Assembly (NCBI RefSeq): GCF_000327385.1 | Contig: NW_008710245.1 | Location: 1,564,652 to 1,628,651, forward strand | DNA: 64,000 bases | Direction: 5' to 3' | Source: Lottia gigantea | Lineage: Eukaryota > Mollusca > Gastropoda > Lottiidae | In this document: in pieces, positions 35,777 to 48,311 of the stretch | Layout: each line of letters begins with the position of its first letter | Position numbering within the stretch: the stretch's first letter is position 1 | Position numbers and translations under genes: made by a program | The notes under the pieces: model-generated | Databases searched by the model: none | Told to the model about the DNA's origin: nothing | What the model saw: the letters and a program-made list of their open reading frames with translations, nothing else

Positions 35777-35819
35777 TAAGGAATATACCACAAGCGATAA
35801 TAAAAGATAGCGTAGCCAT
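35777..35819 (-). CDS. Orphan signal-peptide exon, candidate alternative first exon of galaxin B
   Basis: On the minus strand ATG opens MATLSFIIACGIFL and is followed by a strong 5' splice site (A then GTAAGT). The 43 nt end in phase 1, the same phase as the signal-peptide exons of both galaxin-like genes, so it could join the galaxin B exon at 31511-31380 in frame. A TATA box (CTATATAAG, near 35914-35922) sits about 100 bp upstream. It may be an alternative first exon, the first exon of an unseen gene, or a relic of a third tandem copy. Which one cannot be told from sequence alone. Confidence 0.5.
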
Positions 35820-35911
35820 AATGATGATGAACAATTATTATATCAAATATTTTAGACTGGTCTTCTCAGTTAAAGGCAAATGCTCGATTAACAAACGCCG
35901 GGTTCACCGTT

Positions 35912-35925
35912 CTTATATAGGTTTA
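35912..35925 (-). promoter_or_regulatory. TATA box upstream of the orphan signal-peptide exon
   Basis: The minus strand reads AAACCTATATAAGAACGG, a near-consensus TATA element about 95-100 bp upstream of the ATG at 35819. Confidence 0.5.
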
Positions 35926-36218
35926 TTGTAAAAAAGGGTTTTTTTGGAAACTAAATATAGATATGACAAAGTATAATTGCTGCAAATAAGATTTCTTAAT
36001 TTACAAATGATAAAATCCCATCTTAATTTATTGGATCATACTCATCTATATCATCATCCGCTAGATTTCTTAGTAAAGTTACGGTTTCCAATTAGTGTTG
36101 GGCCTATTAACATTATTTTTCCGGAAATAAACCAAATAAACACTCAGTAAGGAACACGTCCTAGATCCGCCTGGAAGAATCATTAGATAAACGTAATGAA
36201 ATCAAATTGAGAATTATT

Positions 36219-37379
36219 TAAAGGGACAGATGCGCTGTTTTGGGGGTTGATTTGAGTCTTGAATAATATGTAAATAGTCTTCAGAAGTAATATACGATAT
36301 ATGGATATACAGTAAAAACTGTATTAAGAGACCACGCAGGGGAAAATTCAAAAACGGTCTCTTACCGGAGGTGGTCTCTTATGAGAGAATTGAGTCGGCT
36401 GAAACAATTTCATTCATTTCCTTTATTTCATTCTATGTATTAGAAATCCGCGCTTTCACCACTCATAGCACTAAAAACAATGTTATTCCTTTAACAATGG
36501 TCCATTTACTACGGCATTCCGGGCGCGACAATCTTTAAAAAACTCCCAAGTTAATTTGTTGATTTCTTCATTGCCGGTGAACCGCTTCACACGTTTCCGA
36601 TCGGGAGAAACATTGCTTTCAAAATCCTAATTTCTGATTCCCTGAATTTGGGTCTTACTACTTCTGCATTTATTACATACTACGTTTCGGAACACATACA
36701 GGTGATACATTATTTTACTTGATAATGTTACCTGTATGTGTTCCGAAACGTAGTATGTAATAAATGCAGAAGTAGTATATCCATTTATCTTAGTGTTTTA
36801 TTGTAATCTTCCTACTTCTATATGTCTTATCAAAATAAAGTAATACAATTGTACAAAAATCGCATATTTAATTCAAAAAGATCTCAAACTAAGAATTTCT
36901 TTTCCTACTTCTATAATATGACTTTCTATATATCACAGAAAATCTTAAAATGACGAGTTGTCATTCTAACATTCCTATACGGATAATTCTGGACATACAT
37001 GGATTTGGAAGCTCAAATTTCAAGGGTTAGCTGTGAACACTATTTCTGATTGGCTTAAGGTGCGGGCACACGAACTGCCTTGGTCGGCGATTTTTGTCGG
37101 AGTTTCGCTGACCGTCTGTGGGCACACCAGACAAAAATTTCCACTCTGGGTTTTCCACTTTATCGATAATCATGTGCGGATCGTGCAATTGGAAGGGAAA
37201 TGAATCTGATGATGACATCCTGCAGACGATGAAATTATCGAACTTGATTGATATTATAAATCCTGCCGGCAATGCGATAATCTTGTTGTGGAAAAAAATC
37301 GGCGACTGAGACTAAAATAATTCTTGTTTCTGAGACTAAGATATGATTGGTCACAAAAATGCTGCATCTGTCCCTTTAA
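36219..37379. mobile_element. MITE family A copy split by two insertions
   Basis: The left end TTAAAGGGACAGATGCG and right end CTGCATCTGTCCCTTTAA are both preserved, but they are 1160 bp apart instead of about 300. Family sequence is interrupted at about 36311-36777 by a foreign block that ends in a perfect hairpin, and at about 37062-37310 by a second block starting GGTGCGGGCACACGAA. Family phrases resume after each. Confidence 0.75.
36656..36777. repeat. Perfect 48 bp inverted repeat with 26 bp loop
   Basis: The arm 36656-36703, starting TACTACTTCTGCATTTATTA, is exactly complementary to 36730-36777, ending TAATAAATGCAGAAGTAGTA. The spacer at 36704-36729 is AT-rich. It lies inside the block inserted into the split family A MITE. 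Confidence 0.95.
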
Positions 37380-38203
37380 TTGCGAGTTTTGGAATTTTAT
37401 TCTTTCCCCGAAAATGATTTTCTGGGAATTGGTACAATAGGGGTCTTACTGATAGAAAACAACCAAAGAATTGGTCCAGACAGTCTTCATAATATGTTTT
37501 CGAACATACGATAGGCCTACGTATTCCGATAAACTGACAACGTATAAGTGCCCGATATACAACTGATAATACGAAACGGATCTACCTATACATACTGATA
37601 AATTGCGGTTTGTCCTGTAAATGATGCCCAACTTAGCAATGGTTCAATTAAAGAGGTAAAGTCTCAATTATTACTCTAAGCATTACATTTTTTGACAAGG
37701 AATTGTATACCCGCTAAATTGCTGAATACAAGAATTATTTGTAAAGATACCTTGAGATTATACAATAATATTTATAATAACCTTGTATTTCAAATCAAGA
37801 AATATTGACATAATACATATCAACTTACAGATAACAAAGATAATATAGGCCCTATATATAAATACGATAATCTCGTGATGATAGGTCTACATCGGAATAG
37901 CGATACTTTATCCAGAACGGTCGTGAGGCCCGATGCGTTAAAGCCTCGTCTTACCGCTTACCGGAAAAGCGCCCTTACTGAGCTGCTACGGCGGTGGAAA
38001 ATTAGCTAAGTGCATGTCGCCATAAGTATGGTATTAGGAAGCGTCAGATATCGTACGATGAGGGCTGTCGCCAATAATCGCCATGGATATTGCCACGGAA
38101 TGAGAATGTCTTTAGACTAGCGTCTCCAAAAACGCAATAAAAGTAAAATGCACCAATGGAATGTCCACTGAATGGTGTAAATTGGTCTGTCATCCGTTCT
38201 TAA

Positions 38204-38494
38204 AAAGGGACAGTGCGCCTTTTGACCAATCATACCTTAGTCTTAGAAACGTTTTTTTTTTCACAGATCACTGTCGAAATTTGAGCCTTCAAATCCATGT
38301 GTGTCCAGAATTATCAGCGTTTGATAGTTAAAAAAGACGAATCGTGTTTTCTTGAGACACTGCCAAAGATGCTGAGGCATCTATAGAAATAGGAAAAGCA
38401 ATTCCTAGGTTGTGGTATTTTTGAAGGAATTATGCGATTTTCGTACATATTTAGTGCCCCTAAGACTATTTATATATATTCTAGAACAAAACCA
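38204..38494. mobile_element. MITE family A copy (inverted)
   Basis: AAAAAGGGACAGTGCGCC, GACCAATCATACCTTAGTCT, CCATGTGTGTCCAGAATTAT, AAGCAATTCCTAGG and GGAATTATGCGATTTT follow the reversed family order. The far end runs into a homopolymer of about 26 C residues at 38495-38520, which replaces the expected terminal repeat. Confidence 0.75.
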
Positions 38495-40982
38495 CCCCCC
38501 CCCCCCCCCCCCCCCCCCCCTCCCACAACCATCCTACACAAATGACAATTTTTTTTTAAAAGGTCTGATAAGTTGGTGAGAAATGAGAAAACATACGATT
38601 TGTGCTTTTAGTTGAGTGCAATAAACTGGATTCATTTTCATAAATGGGTAGTCGTGACATAAAAGCGTGATAATCACTTTCAATAGGCTACCTATATATA
38701 CAAAATGAAAGTAAACGTTCTGCATACGTTATAGGCCTACTCATACAGATAATACATTAAACGTTCTCAACTTTAAAAATACCTATTGGAAAAACCGAAC
38801 ATCCCGGATCATACATGTTTTACATCATAATAATTGTAAATCGTAAACAAAACGTAAATCATATCATCATTTGACCTTCAAAGAGTACTTGTATGTCGTG
38901 TTTGACCGACTTATATATTATTGTAATTTTCAAACGTTTATGGTAAATGTTTATAACCACTAAAACCACGCATCCATTCGTGTGTTTCATAAAAACCGTG
39001 GTAATACAAGTTGGAAAAATTACGTATTCATACCTAAAGTTTGTCCAATCAAAATTGCCTCTACTGTAATGATAACAAAATTTCAGCCAATTAAAACAAA
39101 TCACTCGTTATGACGCTTTGTTTGCAAACGTAAACAAAACATGTGCCATTACATATTTCGATTAATATACGGTACAGAATTGAGTAAGATTTTCGGTAAA
39201 GAATTGAAGCCGAGAGAAAATCAAACCTGTTGTGTTCTTATCTCTTCAAACAGGCGGCGGTGGCAAAGCAATATTTGTGTTTTGTTTACGTAGCCTCAGA
39301 TTTATCAGCACCAATCTCACCAATCTGCCAATTCACGCCCACAAAACGAAGGATTCGTGAAATGATGATTAATAGTCTACTTTGCATGAACACAAAAGAG
39401 GAAGAAAAAAACAAAAAACCAAGTCTTTTGAATAATAGATTTAACTTGGACAGGAAACCTTTCCCCTATCCTTAACCTGTATATTTCAAAAACAAATCTG
39501 GTCTTCCCACCATTATTTTAAAATATTATGATAAATAAATATTTCATAACCTTTATTGCATATATATGTGTATAGTCAATGTACATTAAGTAAAATTGAG
39601 CATTATGAGCCCCCCCCCCACCCCACTCTCCGAACTGAAAAAAAATATACATACAATATATCTGAGCAATATTATGATATTAATACCGTATGTACACTGG
39701 TCTACGTCCGAAGGAGGGGGTGCCACTGATACCATGCCGTCGTTAGGGACTAATATAAAATAATACTTATTACTGGCAGTAAAAAGGGTGAGATAGTTTT
39801 GCAAACCAACAAACTGTACCCAAACAATGGTTTAATCAATGCTAAAAATTCCTTAAAATTCCGAAAATATTTCATATCGGTTTTAAAAATTTAAGTTATA
39901 AATGCCTATTCTTAATCTAGATCCTATCATTTTGTTTGTAATACTGTCCCACCCGGACTAAACATATAAATAAACAATGAAAAACACATACTAATAAATA
40001 CATACAGACATTTAAGTTAAACATATATACTATAAATATTACTATATACAATACAATGGCGTATGTAGGTGAAGGAGACGAGCAGGGGTAAAAAAAATTG
40101 CTATTCTTTCACTATGTAAAATGATAAGAAAATGAAAATGGGATTTTTGGTAGAATAGCCTTAATATATAAACAATACAGACTAACTTAACATTATGTTG
40201 ATTATTAATTAAACTACCTAATAAAGAAGTGGACTGCTGCTCGTGTTTAAATTGGACCCGGATAAACAGGGTTGTTTTGATATCTTTATGATATGACGGA
40301 TATAAACTTGCATCATTATATTATTAGTAAGTATGTACATGATTATGTATTATGATTGCCACATTATTATAATCATTCGCAGCAATGACCTGACAATGAT
40401 AATGATCGAAATAGAATGCAGTCATAGGCACAAATCAGTTAGAAACATTAATTATTATAGGCATCTGGCACGAGTCACTCACGAGTCACTTAGTTATTTA
40501 AAATATTTGTGACCAAATGGCAGTGAATTAGAAAAATAGAAGACGGATACGCCTCTATATATAGGTCTAAATTTAAGGTTAATACTGCTATGTTCTTGTA
40601 AATTTGACTTGTAAATGAATATACAGGTAACTACGTTTTTTTAAACCTAGTAGCAGCTTAAATATGAATAAACACAAAAAAGTATGGCACCCTTCAAATA
40701 AATAGTTCTTGGATTAAATTAAACTTGCCCATTCTCGCCAGTCTCTGATAATGTTTAGTGTGAATTAACGCAACCCAACTGGATTTTGATAATAATGATA
40801 TCCAAAACGGATCGAAACCACTTAATAAGGGGGAGTAGGCTGCTTGCCGCCATCACCAATAATTTTGGTTCGTTGTATGAAAATATATAATATACAAAAA
40901 GCTGATTCAAACACACTGTCCAATTTAACCAACACTCATAAAATGACGATGTGATAAGTGACGAGGTGTGACGGTAAATACA

Positions 40983-43900
40983 TCACCTGATGAGACTCTT
41001 ATATCTATACTGATAACCATACTGACAGAATTGGCTGCGTTTTAAATTATGAAATGAGTGCCTTACATGTCGAGTGACTTTCACCACATAAAATTCATTG
41101 TTTGAATACTGTATATCGTTTCCGGAAATTTCGTGGTCTACGAAATCAAAAAAACCACTTTCAAAAGTGGCTGATGTAAAAATAGCCACCGTTATATTCT
41201 TGACATTTTTAAATCTGCTGAAACATGGCTTTGATTTCGTGTACTCGGTTCGAAATTTCAATGTCGTCCCGCCAAATTTCCTTCCTTTTAACTTGCGGAC
41301 GTCTGTTAATGTTACTGTTTGATATCCTCTTCCCGCACTTTTGTCCCATTTTGATTTAATTTTGGTAATGGTTCCTAAAAATCCTGAAAACAGATGATAT
41401 TTTTTTTTAGATGTGATTTACATATGAAACTGACAACATCATGTTTTGCTGTCGATCAGACTACTTGCTCGCTAAACTTTTTCTTGGGATTGATCCCATC
41501 ATTGCGCCGAGATCAGTGGCGTATTTAGTGGACATGGCTCTCCCCTCAGGCTTGTGAAAGGTTTTATTTAAGGTGAAAATTAAACCCTCTCAATGCTCAA
41601 AATTCATCTCGCGCCATTCGAAAGCCGTTGGCTTACTCCCGGCCTCAAAAGGTTTCGGTCCTTCCGGCCTGGCCACAGAAAGATACCCGGCATTCAGACA
41701 TTTTCTAGATACGCCTCTGGTTTAGATATTACTTTAACCTTGTCAGTGATGCAGCTTGAAGATGGACTGACATGTAGAAAAGCGTCTTGTCGTTCGGATC
41801 GGACAATTAATTGTCACTTTAAAGAAAGGAAATATAGTAGTTTTGTTTCCCCAATTACACACTGTTCGTCTAATACATACCGTATTTACTGTTGCATGCA
41901 GCCGGTATCCAACCATACAAATCATTGCGTTTGTGCACCCTACTCAATCTGCATTTTGGTGAATATATCTTGCTAGGCTTCGAAACAACATTTCCATTTT
42001 CATTGCAGTCAGAAAAGAGTGGATCGTACGGTAATGAAAGCCTTGCACCGTATTGGATATATTGGCAGCATTTCTGGGACCTTCGTGTACTCTTCTGTAC
42101 CACGAAATCGCCACAGCAGGTCTCACTATGTTTGAGAACTCTCCGACCACAACATTTCCTGCTACCATTATATCTCACACCATTACAACAAGTGTGTTTA
42201 CCATTGTTATACAATGGTAAAGGACCACAGCATTCTGTGACATCAGTCTTCTTGTACAGCTTCTCACCACAGCAGATCTCTGAGTTTGGATTGTACAGTT
42301 TATCATTACATTTCATGGTGCAACTACATGATTCATCGTTATACAGACATCCATTACTGACTTCGTCAAAGCAGCAACTGAAATGTAGTGTAAGAAACAA
42401 TATACAGTACGCTCTAGCTTAGAATATTTCATTGAAAACTCTTTGTCTAATCACATGCTTGGGTGATAAGGTGTCGTCCAAACGAAGATTCTATCCTTTT
42501 TCCAAAAGATGGTGATGAGAACATAGTCTCTGGCTCACAGAGTAACTTATTCTTGCTCTCAAATGTAGCCTTCTCTTCGTTAAATCAAATTTTCAATCTT
42601 CTAGGAATCATGCAATCCACCTATGTGATATAAAACATCCTCTCAAAATGATGATTTTGGATAAGAAAAATTCTATGTGATGGGATTGAATGGGATATCA
42701 CGTACGGTGGAACGGAACTGGAAGGGCCAAATTTGTCGGGTTATTTTTAGATTTACTTACATGCCCTCATCTGTTGGGAATTCAATAGTATTTTCTTTAC
42801 AACATTTCTGTTTGTTTTCATCAATTGTAGAAAATCCACAACAAGCTGGCCTAGTTCCGTCAATAAATGGAGTCAATTGGTTATTACAACAGATAAAATT
42901 TGTTGGATCGTAATGTATTCTACCACATAACTCCTTACCATCGGGTCGCTTCGTCCACAAAACACCGTCTTTACATAACTAGACAAACGATGATTGAAAT
43001 AAATTTTACATCCTATGATTTCATTTTAATTAGTATAACGAGCAGGGTAAACACAATGTAGAGCGCAATAGGTGTAATTTTGCCCAAAGTGCTGCGACAG
43101 CTAACGAGTTTGTAACACGCACGGGCTATAATAGGTTCAGTGCTTCCTCGGAATTTCAATCCTTTCCACTTGCATCAGTCACAGAGGAGAAGTGTGTCTA
43201 AAACCCATGTCGGCATCGACCCCTCACCGAGCCACAAGCAGTGCTTTCAGCTGGTAAAACAATATCTCGATGATCAGGTCTCTTTATCAAGTTGCTATTA
43301 AAGGGATAGATTCGCCATTTTCGTGGGTTGATTTTGATATTCACTGTATAAATAGTCTTCAGAAGTAATAGAAATTCTCATATATCTTTTAAAATACCCC
43401 AAACTAGGAACTTCTTTCTCTATTTCTATATATAGAGTCGTCATTTTAACTCTGAAACGTGGATAATTCTTGACACACATGAAATTGAAGGCTCAAATTT
43501 CGACGGTGAACTTTGAACACCATTACTGCTTAGCTAAAAAATCCCGTTTCTGAGACTATAGCACGATTGGTCAAACGGATGGCGCATCTGTCCCTTTAAC
43601 ACCAAAATGAATCGTATCGTGTAAACTGACCTTCTCAGTGCTGTTATAAGACACTCCTCTAGATATTGAATCTATTGATAAACAGCAACTATCATGTGTC
43701 GGGTCTGATTTCTTGATCAAACTGATCGAGTTGCAGCATAGTGAATCTTCTGTAACCTCTTGCCCATCACAGCACAGAGCATTTAGAGACATAATTTTAC
43801 CAGCCGCATGTCCTTTAAAATACCAACATATCCAATTACAAGCTTTGTTGAATCTCTTGACGATGTCAAATCATGACCAGTGGCTCAACAACCATCGGAA

Positions 43901-46900
43901 CTATGAACCAAGTCCGCGAGTCCTCACGTCTAAAGGAGCCCCCATTCCAAAAAACATTATCCAAAAAGTTAACATATTATATAAAATGGTTCACAACTTA
44001 TGCTGGGGCAATATTATGTACTACAGATTGAATAAATTTAAATCTTCAATTAACAGGCATTAAATTGACTAACAGAGGAGTCTCAGGATGCAGAACATAA
44101 TATGTTAAAAAGCAGTTCCCTGGAGAGAGGCCCCAATCCACTTAAGTCCACTCATCTAGTTGAGCTACTGATCTTGACACGGAATAGCATCACAGTCATG
44201 TTTGAAAGGAATCAGTCTCAAAATATGATTATGTAGGGTTGGAAAGAAGGAAAGAAGCCTCTTACCAAAACAGCATTTACTTCTGCTTTTATCATAACTC
44301 TCGCCAGAACAACAGCCTTCCTCGGCTGTATTCATCTGTTCATGGCCACAACACACACTGTCTTTACCGTATTGTTTCGTATGAACTTTCCCATCGCAGC
44401 ATATCTCTGACGTGATGTTGAAATAATCTGAATATACAAATATATTAGTTTAAGGGATAAAGTCACCTAAATACCTGTTTTGTTAGCTGCTAGAATCCAA
44501 TTTCAACCATCCATATCACTTTTCAGAATCAAATTTAGACGTGGAGTCCTCCAAAAATTCCAAAATTGTATATGATGTGACGCCATTGTAATACCGGCCA
44601 CGAGGCCAGAAATTTGTTGCAGACGTCAGTCTATAATTCTGAAAAGTGTTACGGATAGCTGACATTGAGCTATACAAGCACGAGTAATAATTATTAAGAA
44701 AGATTTTTCTTTTACAACGAAAAACGTTAAAATATTTGGTCAGATATTAATCACCAACTCTGTTGCATCTTCCATACTTAAAGTTTCAAAATAACTGTAT
44801 CAGCGGACTTACCAGTTCCACAGCAAGTAAAATCAGGATCTTTAGGAATAATGGTACGGTCATTAGGACAGCATGTATGTGTTGAGATATTATATGAACT
44901 CTCTCCACAACATGCTCTGTTTTCGTTTTTCTGTAGAATGTTGTTTCTTTTGTACACAGGAGAGTCGTTTACCACACCTGTAGAAAATGAGAAAGGATTA
45001 GCTATCTTTGGTATCGTGTAGCCTTAGTTCCCAAAACTGGCTAAGTATCACTGTGTGGATAAATAATCTGGCCCAATAATCTGTGATATCACATCAGTTT
45101 ATCACATCTGAGGAAATGAATAGAGTCAGATTTGTCGAGGTAGGTGATTATGATGGTAAACAACTATGTGGGGAGTATAAACTTTGTATGGGTATGTTAG
45201 GGTTTCAGGGAAGTAGAATTTCTTTTTTCAGCAAAAATCACCCTATAATCAAATACTTATATCTTTTTTTCGCCATAAAGAAACATTGATTAACTTTTTA
45301 CCGTTACAACACGATTTTTCATGTAGCTTAATAATCTGGTTTCCACATCTTTCCTTATACAGATCCATAATTTGTCCGTCTTGACACCAATTCACCCTTT
45401 TATTGAACGGTTTTCCATTGCAGCATCCTATATCGTCTGAGTACAATTGCTTTATGCCGACGTCGTCCCAAAAACAGCACATTTCATTTTTAGTCAGTAT
45501 CACATTACCACAACAGTCGACTTCCTGTCTCGTGAACCCTTAAAATATACAGATATAGAAAACTTTGAACGTATCCCTTGAACGTATCAATTTTGATTCA
45601 CGCCCGTCGGCAAAAAGGTAGTAGTAAAAACAGGTTTAGGATCTAGCCTACATGACGTCAGGAAGAGACCAGTGGGATGTGATCGTTTCTTCATAATTTG
45701 CTTTCTTCTCCAGCGTCTGGAATTGGTTTGCGAAAGTGACAAAAATCTTAATATTATAAAGGCCACAATTGAAATTTCCCTAAATACTTCAACGGGGTAG
45801 AATTATATACTTAATAGTATTAGAGTACAATTTACTACGGTTCAGGCGCACTTCAAGAAAACTATCTTACACTTTGATATCAAATATAATTATACGCCAG
45901 GAAGTGTTCATTTACCCCTTATGAACATAGATCCCTTAGAAGAAGTTCATATTCACGCCTAATGTAGTGTTTACAAAAATTTTCATAAGTGGCAGCTCAG
46001 TTGCCACGCGTTCAAGTTAAAAATTACACTTTAGTTTGAACAGTCTATAATATTGTAATAACACTGGGTTTACATTACTGTTAAGATATTTGAGACTTCT
46101 GTCCTTACGTTTTTATTCAATTGCACACAAGCCAAATTATCAAAAAATGTGAAAAGAGACAAGGGCAGCTAAAAATTAAGCACTATTAAGAAAGGGAGGG
46201 GGGTGTCTAATATTTACCGCTTGGAATTTGGTGTTTGGTGTTTTGACAGCAAATGAAATCATCATCATTTACAACTTGGCCATTACAACACACTCTTCTT
46301 TTATCAAACTTATCATATTTATCATTAACCTCACCATTACAACAAATACTCACATTTTTGTAGAAAAACTTGGGATGTTCTACAAGAAAACAATAATGTG
46401 AATTGCTGAATTAAGAAAATGGGGTTCCGGGGACTCTGGACAGTGACGGCTTCAAAGGTGTGTATGTGTGTTCAGCAGACCCCCCCACCCCCTCACCGCT
46501 CGAATTATTTTTATTGGCTAAGCACCCCCCTTTCTCATAATACGTTAGAAATAATATTCAGTAGTATTCAGAAAATTTCTCATTAGATTTTTTATCAGTT
46601 ATAATTTATTCTGCGTGTAACATTATATGGTCCTTCTAAAAGTCGAATTTCTCTTGTATAGTGTTTCCGATATACTGTTAGTCATTATTGAGTCACACCC
46701 AACGGACCACGGTGGTTTCAAAGGGGGGAAAATTAAATTGTTACAGTCCTTTATCAACGGATTAATCATATTCTATTTGTATAACTTTTCACATTTAAAT
46801 CCTACAAGTTCATTTGTAGATAAACATAAAAATTCCCAAAAACATTTTGGTCAATAGCTGTATGTATATGCATAATATGTGACTATTGACATTTATATTA

Positions 46901-48311
46901 TACTGAATATAAATCCTGGCATTTTCATTATTAAACAGTAGGCCTACTTGAACTATTTTCGCTTCAATGCATTTTGCAAGTATGTGAGATCAACAGTTTA
47001 TTGTAGCAAATTGTACTGCTTAAGCCTATACCTACATCATCATAAATTTATATGATACTAAAACATGAGTTGGGTCTTCTTCGTGTTGCAGGTTACACGG
47101 TGTTTGAAAAACGAAGCCGATGAGATGTGCCGACTTTAATATTCCCAATGATATAGATGATGTCATAAATCGTGAATGAAATAAGACTAACATAATGGGA
47201 ATAACTGCATAAGAGCCTAGACCTCACCACTTAGTTTTCAGGGGTAACTGTTTATTTAAGACAGGCGGAAGTAATAGATTAAGATATGAATCTCTTTTTT
47301 TATCTTGTACTAAGTAGATATAGCTAGGCTTATTTCGTTTCGTGTATTTTATGTGGGCGGTTCCGCTCTCCACTTTTGATCTGCTGAATTTTTTTATGCG
47401 ACAAAGGTTGTTAAATTATTAGACCAATCAATTGCTCTGTTAATAAAACATTTTATTAATAAATATCTGCCAAGGGCTTGAAGTCACGGTTTGTAAGACA
47501 TACATACCTTTATCATAACAACATTCTTTATCGACAGCCGGTGGTTCATATAAATGTCCACATATTTTATATCCCAACTTCAAAAGCATCATTCTCCGAT
47601 GCAATCCCAGATTGTTCCGACCATTTACAACTAATAAAGAGAAATATTTCATATCAATCAATGTCCGACCTGCAATACTGACAAGGAGGACCCGGATAGG
47701 CCTACCAAAAAAAAAAAAAAAAAAAAATTCCAACGGTATCTTCCGACCGAATCCTGGATCCTCAGGTTATAGCAAGCAAGCGCCTATAACTTCCTGAAGG
47801 CTGCTTTATCAGTTTAAAGAGTAAAACAAAAATTTACAAGACAAGATCTATTTAAATTACTTTTATTTCGTTTGTCATTGAGGGAAGGAATTAAAAATTA
47901 AAGTTATTGACCTATTTTACCTGGATCTATAAAGAGTCCAGCTTTCACTTGGTCACAATTCAACTTTTAGAATACTATTTGGAGCATAATGCATTATTTC
48001 GAAAGTGTGAAGTAGTTAGTCAAACAGTCGGTAGTTAAAAGGCACTGTCACTTTTTACTACCGAAAACATGTTTATCTGCCGCATAGTTTTAATGTTTTT
48101 ATTTTTCTTTGTGGTCATTGCAACAAGATAAATGTTACGACGGAATATTTCTATTTGATAAAAAAATCTGGGCAGTTCCTTTAACCAAGGTTGTAGTAAT
48201 GAACACTAGATCTAAGTCATTTTAAAAGAAAAACAAAAAATATTAGGCCTACATACCGTGTATGGACAAACAGGTAAGAAGCATACAACGGAAGAGAACT
48301 CCTCGAAACAT
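40983..48311 (-). CDS. Galaxin-like dicysteine-repeat protein C with C-terminal NTR-like domain, 10 exons
   Basis: Exons in transcript order: 48311-48257, 47630-47508, 46379-46218, 45538-45302, 44977-44813, 44427-44266, 43812-43631, 42978-42761, 42377-41881, 41383-40983. The total is 2202 nt, 733 residues, all GT-AG and in phase. The N-terminus MFRGVLFRCMLLTCLSIH is a short signal peptide. Residues 50-560 hold many Cys-Cys pairs with galaxin spacing (ICCNGEV, CCGESSYN, CCGEKLYKKTD, CCNGVRYN). From about C596 to C720 the repeats stop and a beta-rich module appears: CNSKYGFLGTITKIK, TTLKFRTEYTKSKPC, ITVAIFTSA, then LKRSQFC. Its order and cysteine placement follow NTR domains such as that of PCOLCE. 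Exons 1-8 correspond one to one to galaxin B. Probably a secreted matrix protein, possibly in shell or epithelium; that role is inference. It shares a 181 bp promoter with MED6. Confidence 0.86.
43298..43599. mobile_element. MITE family A, reference full-length copy
   Basis: The left end AAAGGGATAGATTCGCCAT and the complement of the right end, AAAGGGACAGATGCGCCAT, form a 19 bp terminal inverted repeat with two mismatches. TTAA stands at both outer borders, either as target duplication or as part of the repeat. The length is about 300 bp with no coding capacity. It is in a galaxin C intron. Confidence 0.85.

Larger units (their letters stand above)
33355..40982. other. Repeat-rich interval between the two galaxin-like genes
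   Basis: Apart from the orphan signal-peptide exon at 35777-35819, I find no supported coding exon in 7.6 kb. It holds three family A MITE copies (34050-34340, 36219-37379 with insertions, 38204-38494), a relative of the CAGTGGC hAT element (35310-35607), a long perfect hairpin (36656-36777), a G run (33777-33792) and a C run (38495-38520). The stretch from 38530 to 40980 shows no feature I can name; the 3' UTR of galaxin C should begin just below 40983. Confidence 0.6.

Noticed and set aside
41892-42422. 176-residue open frame on the plus strand
   Set aside because: It is the antisense shadow of galaxin C exon 9, whose Cys-Cys codons and splice phases are convincing.
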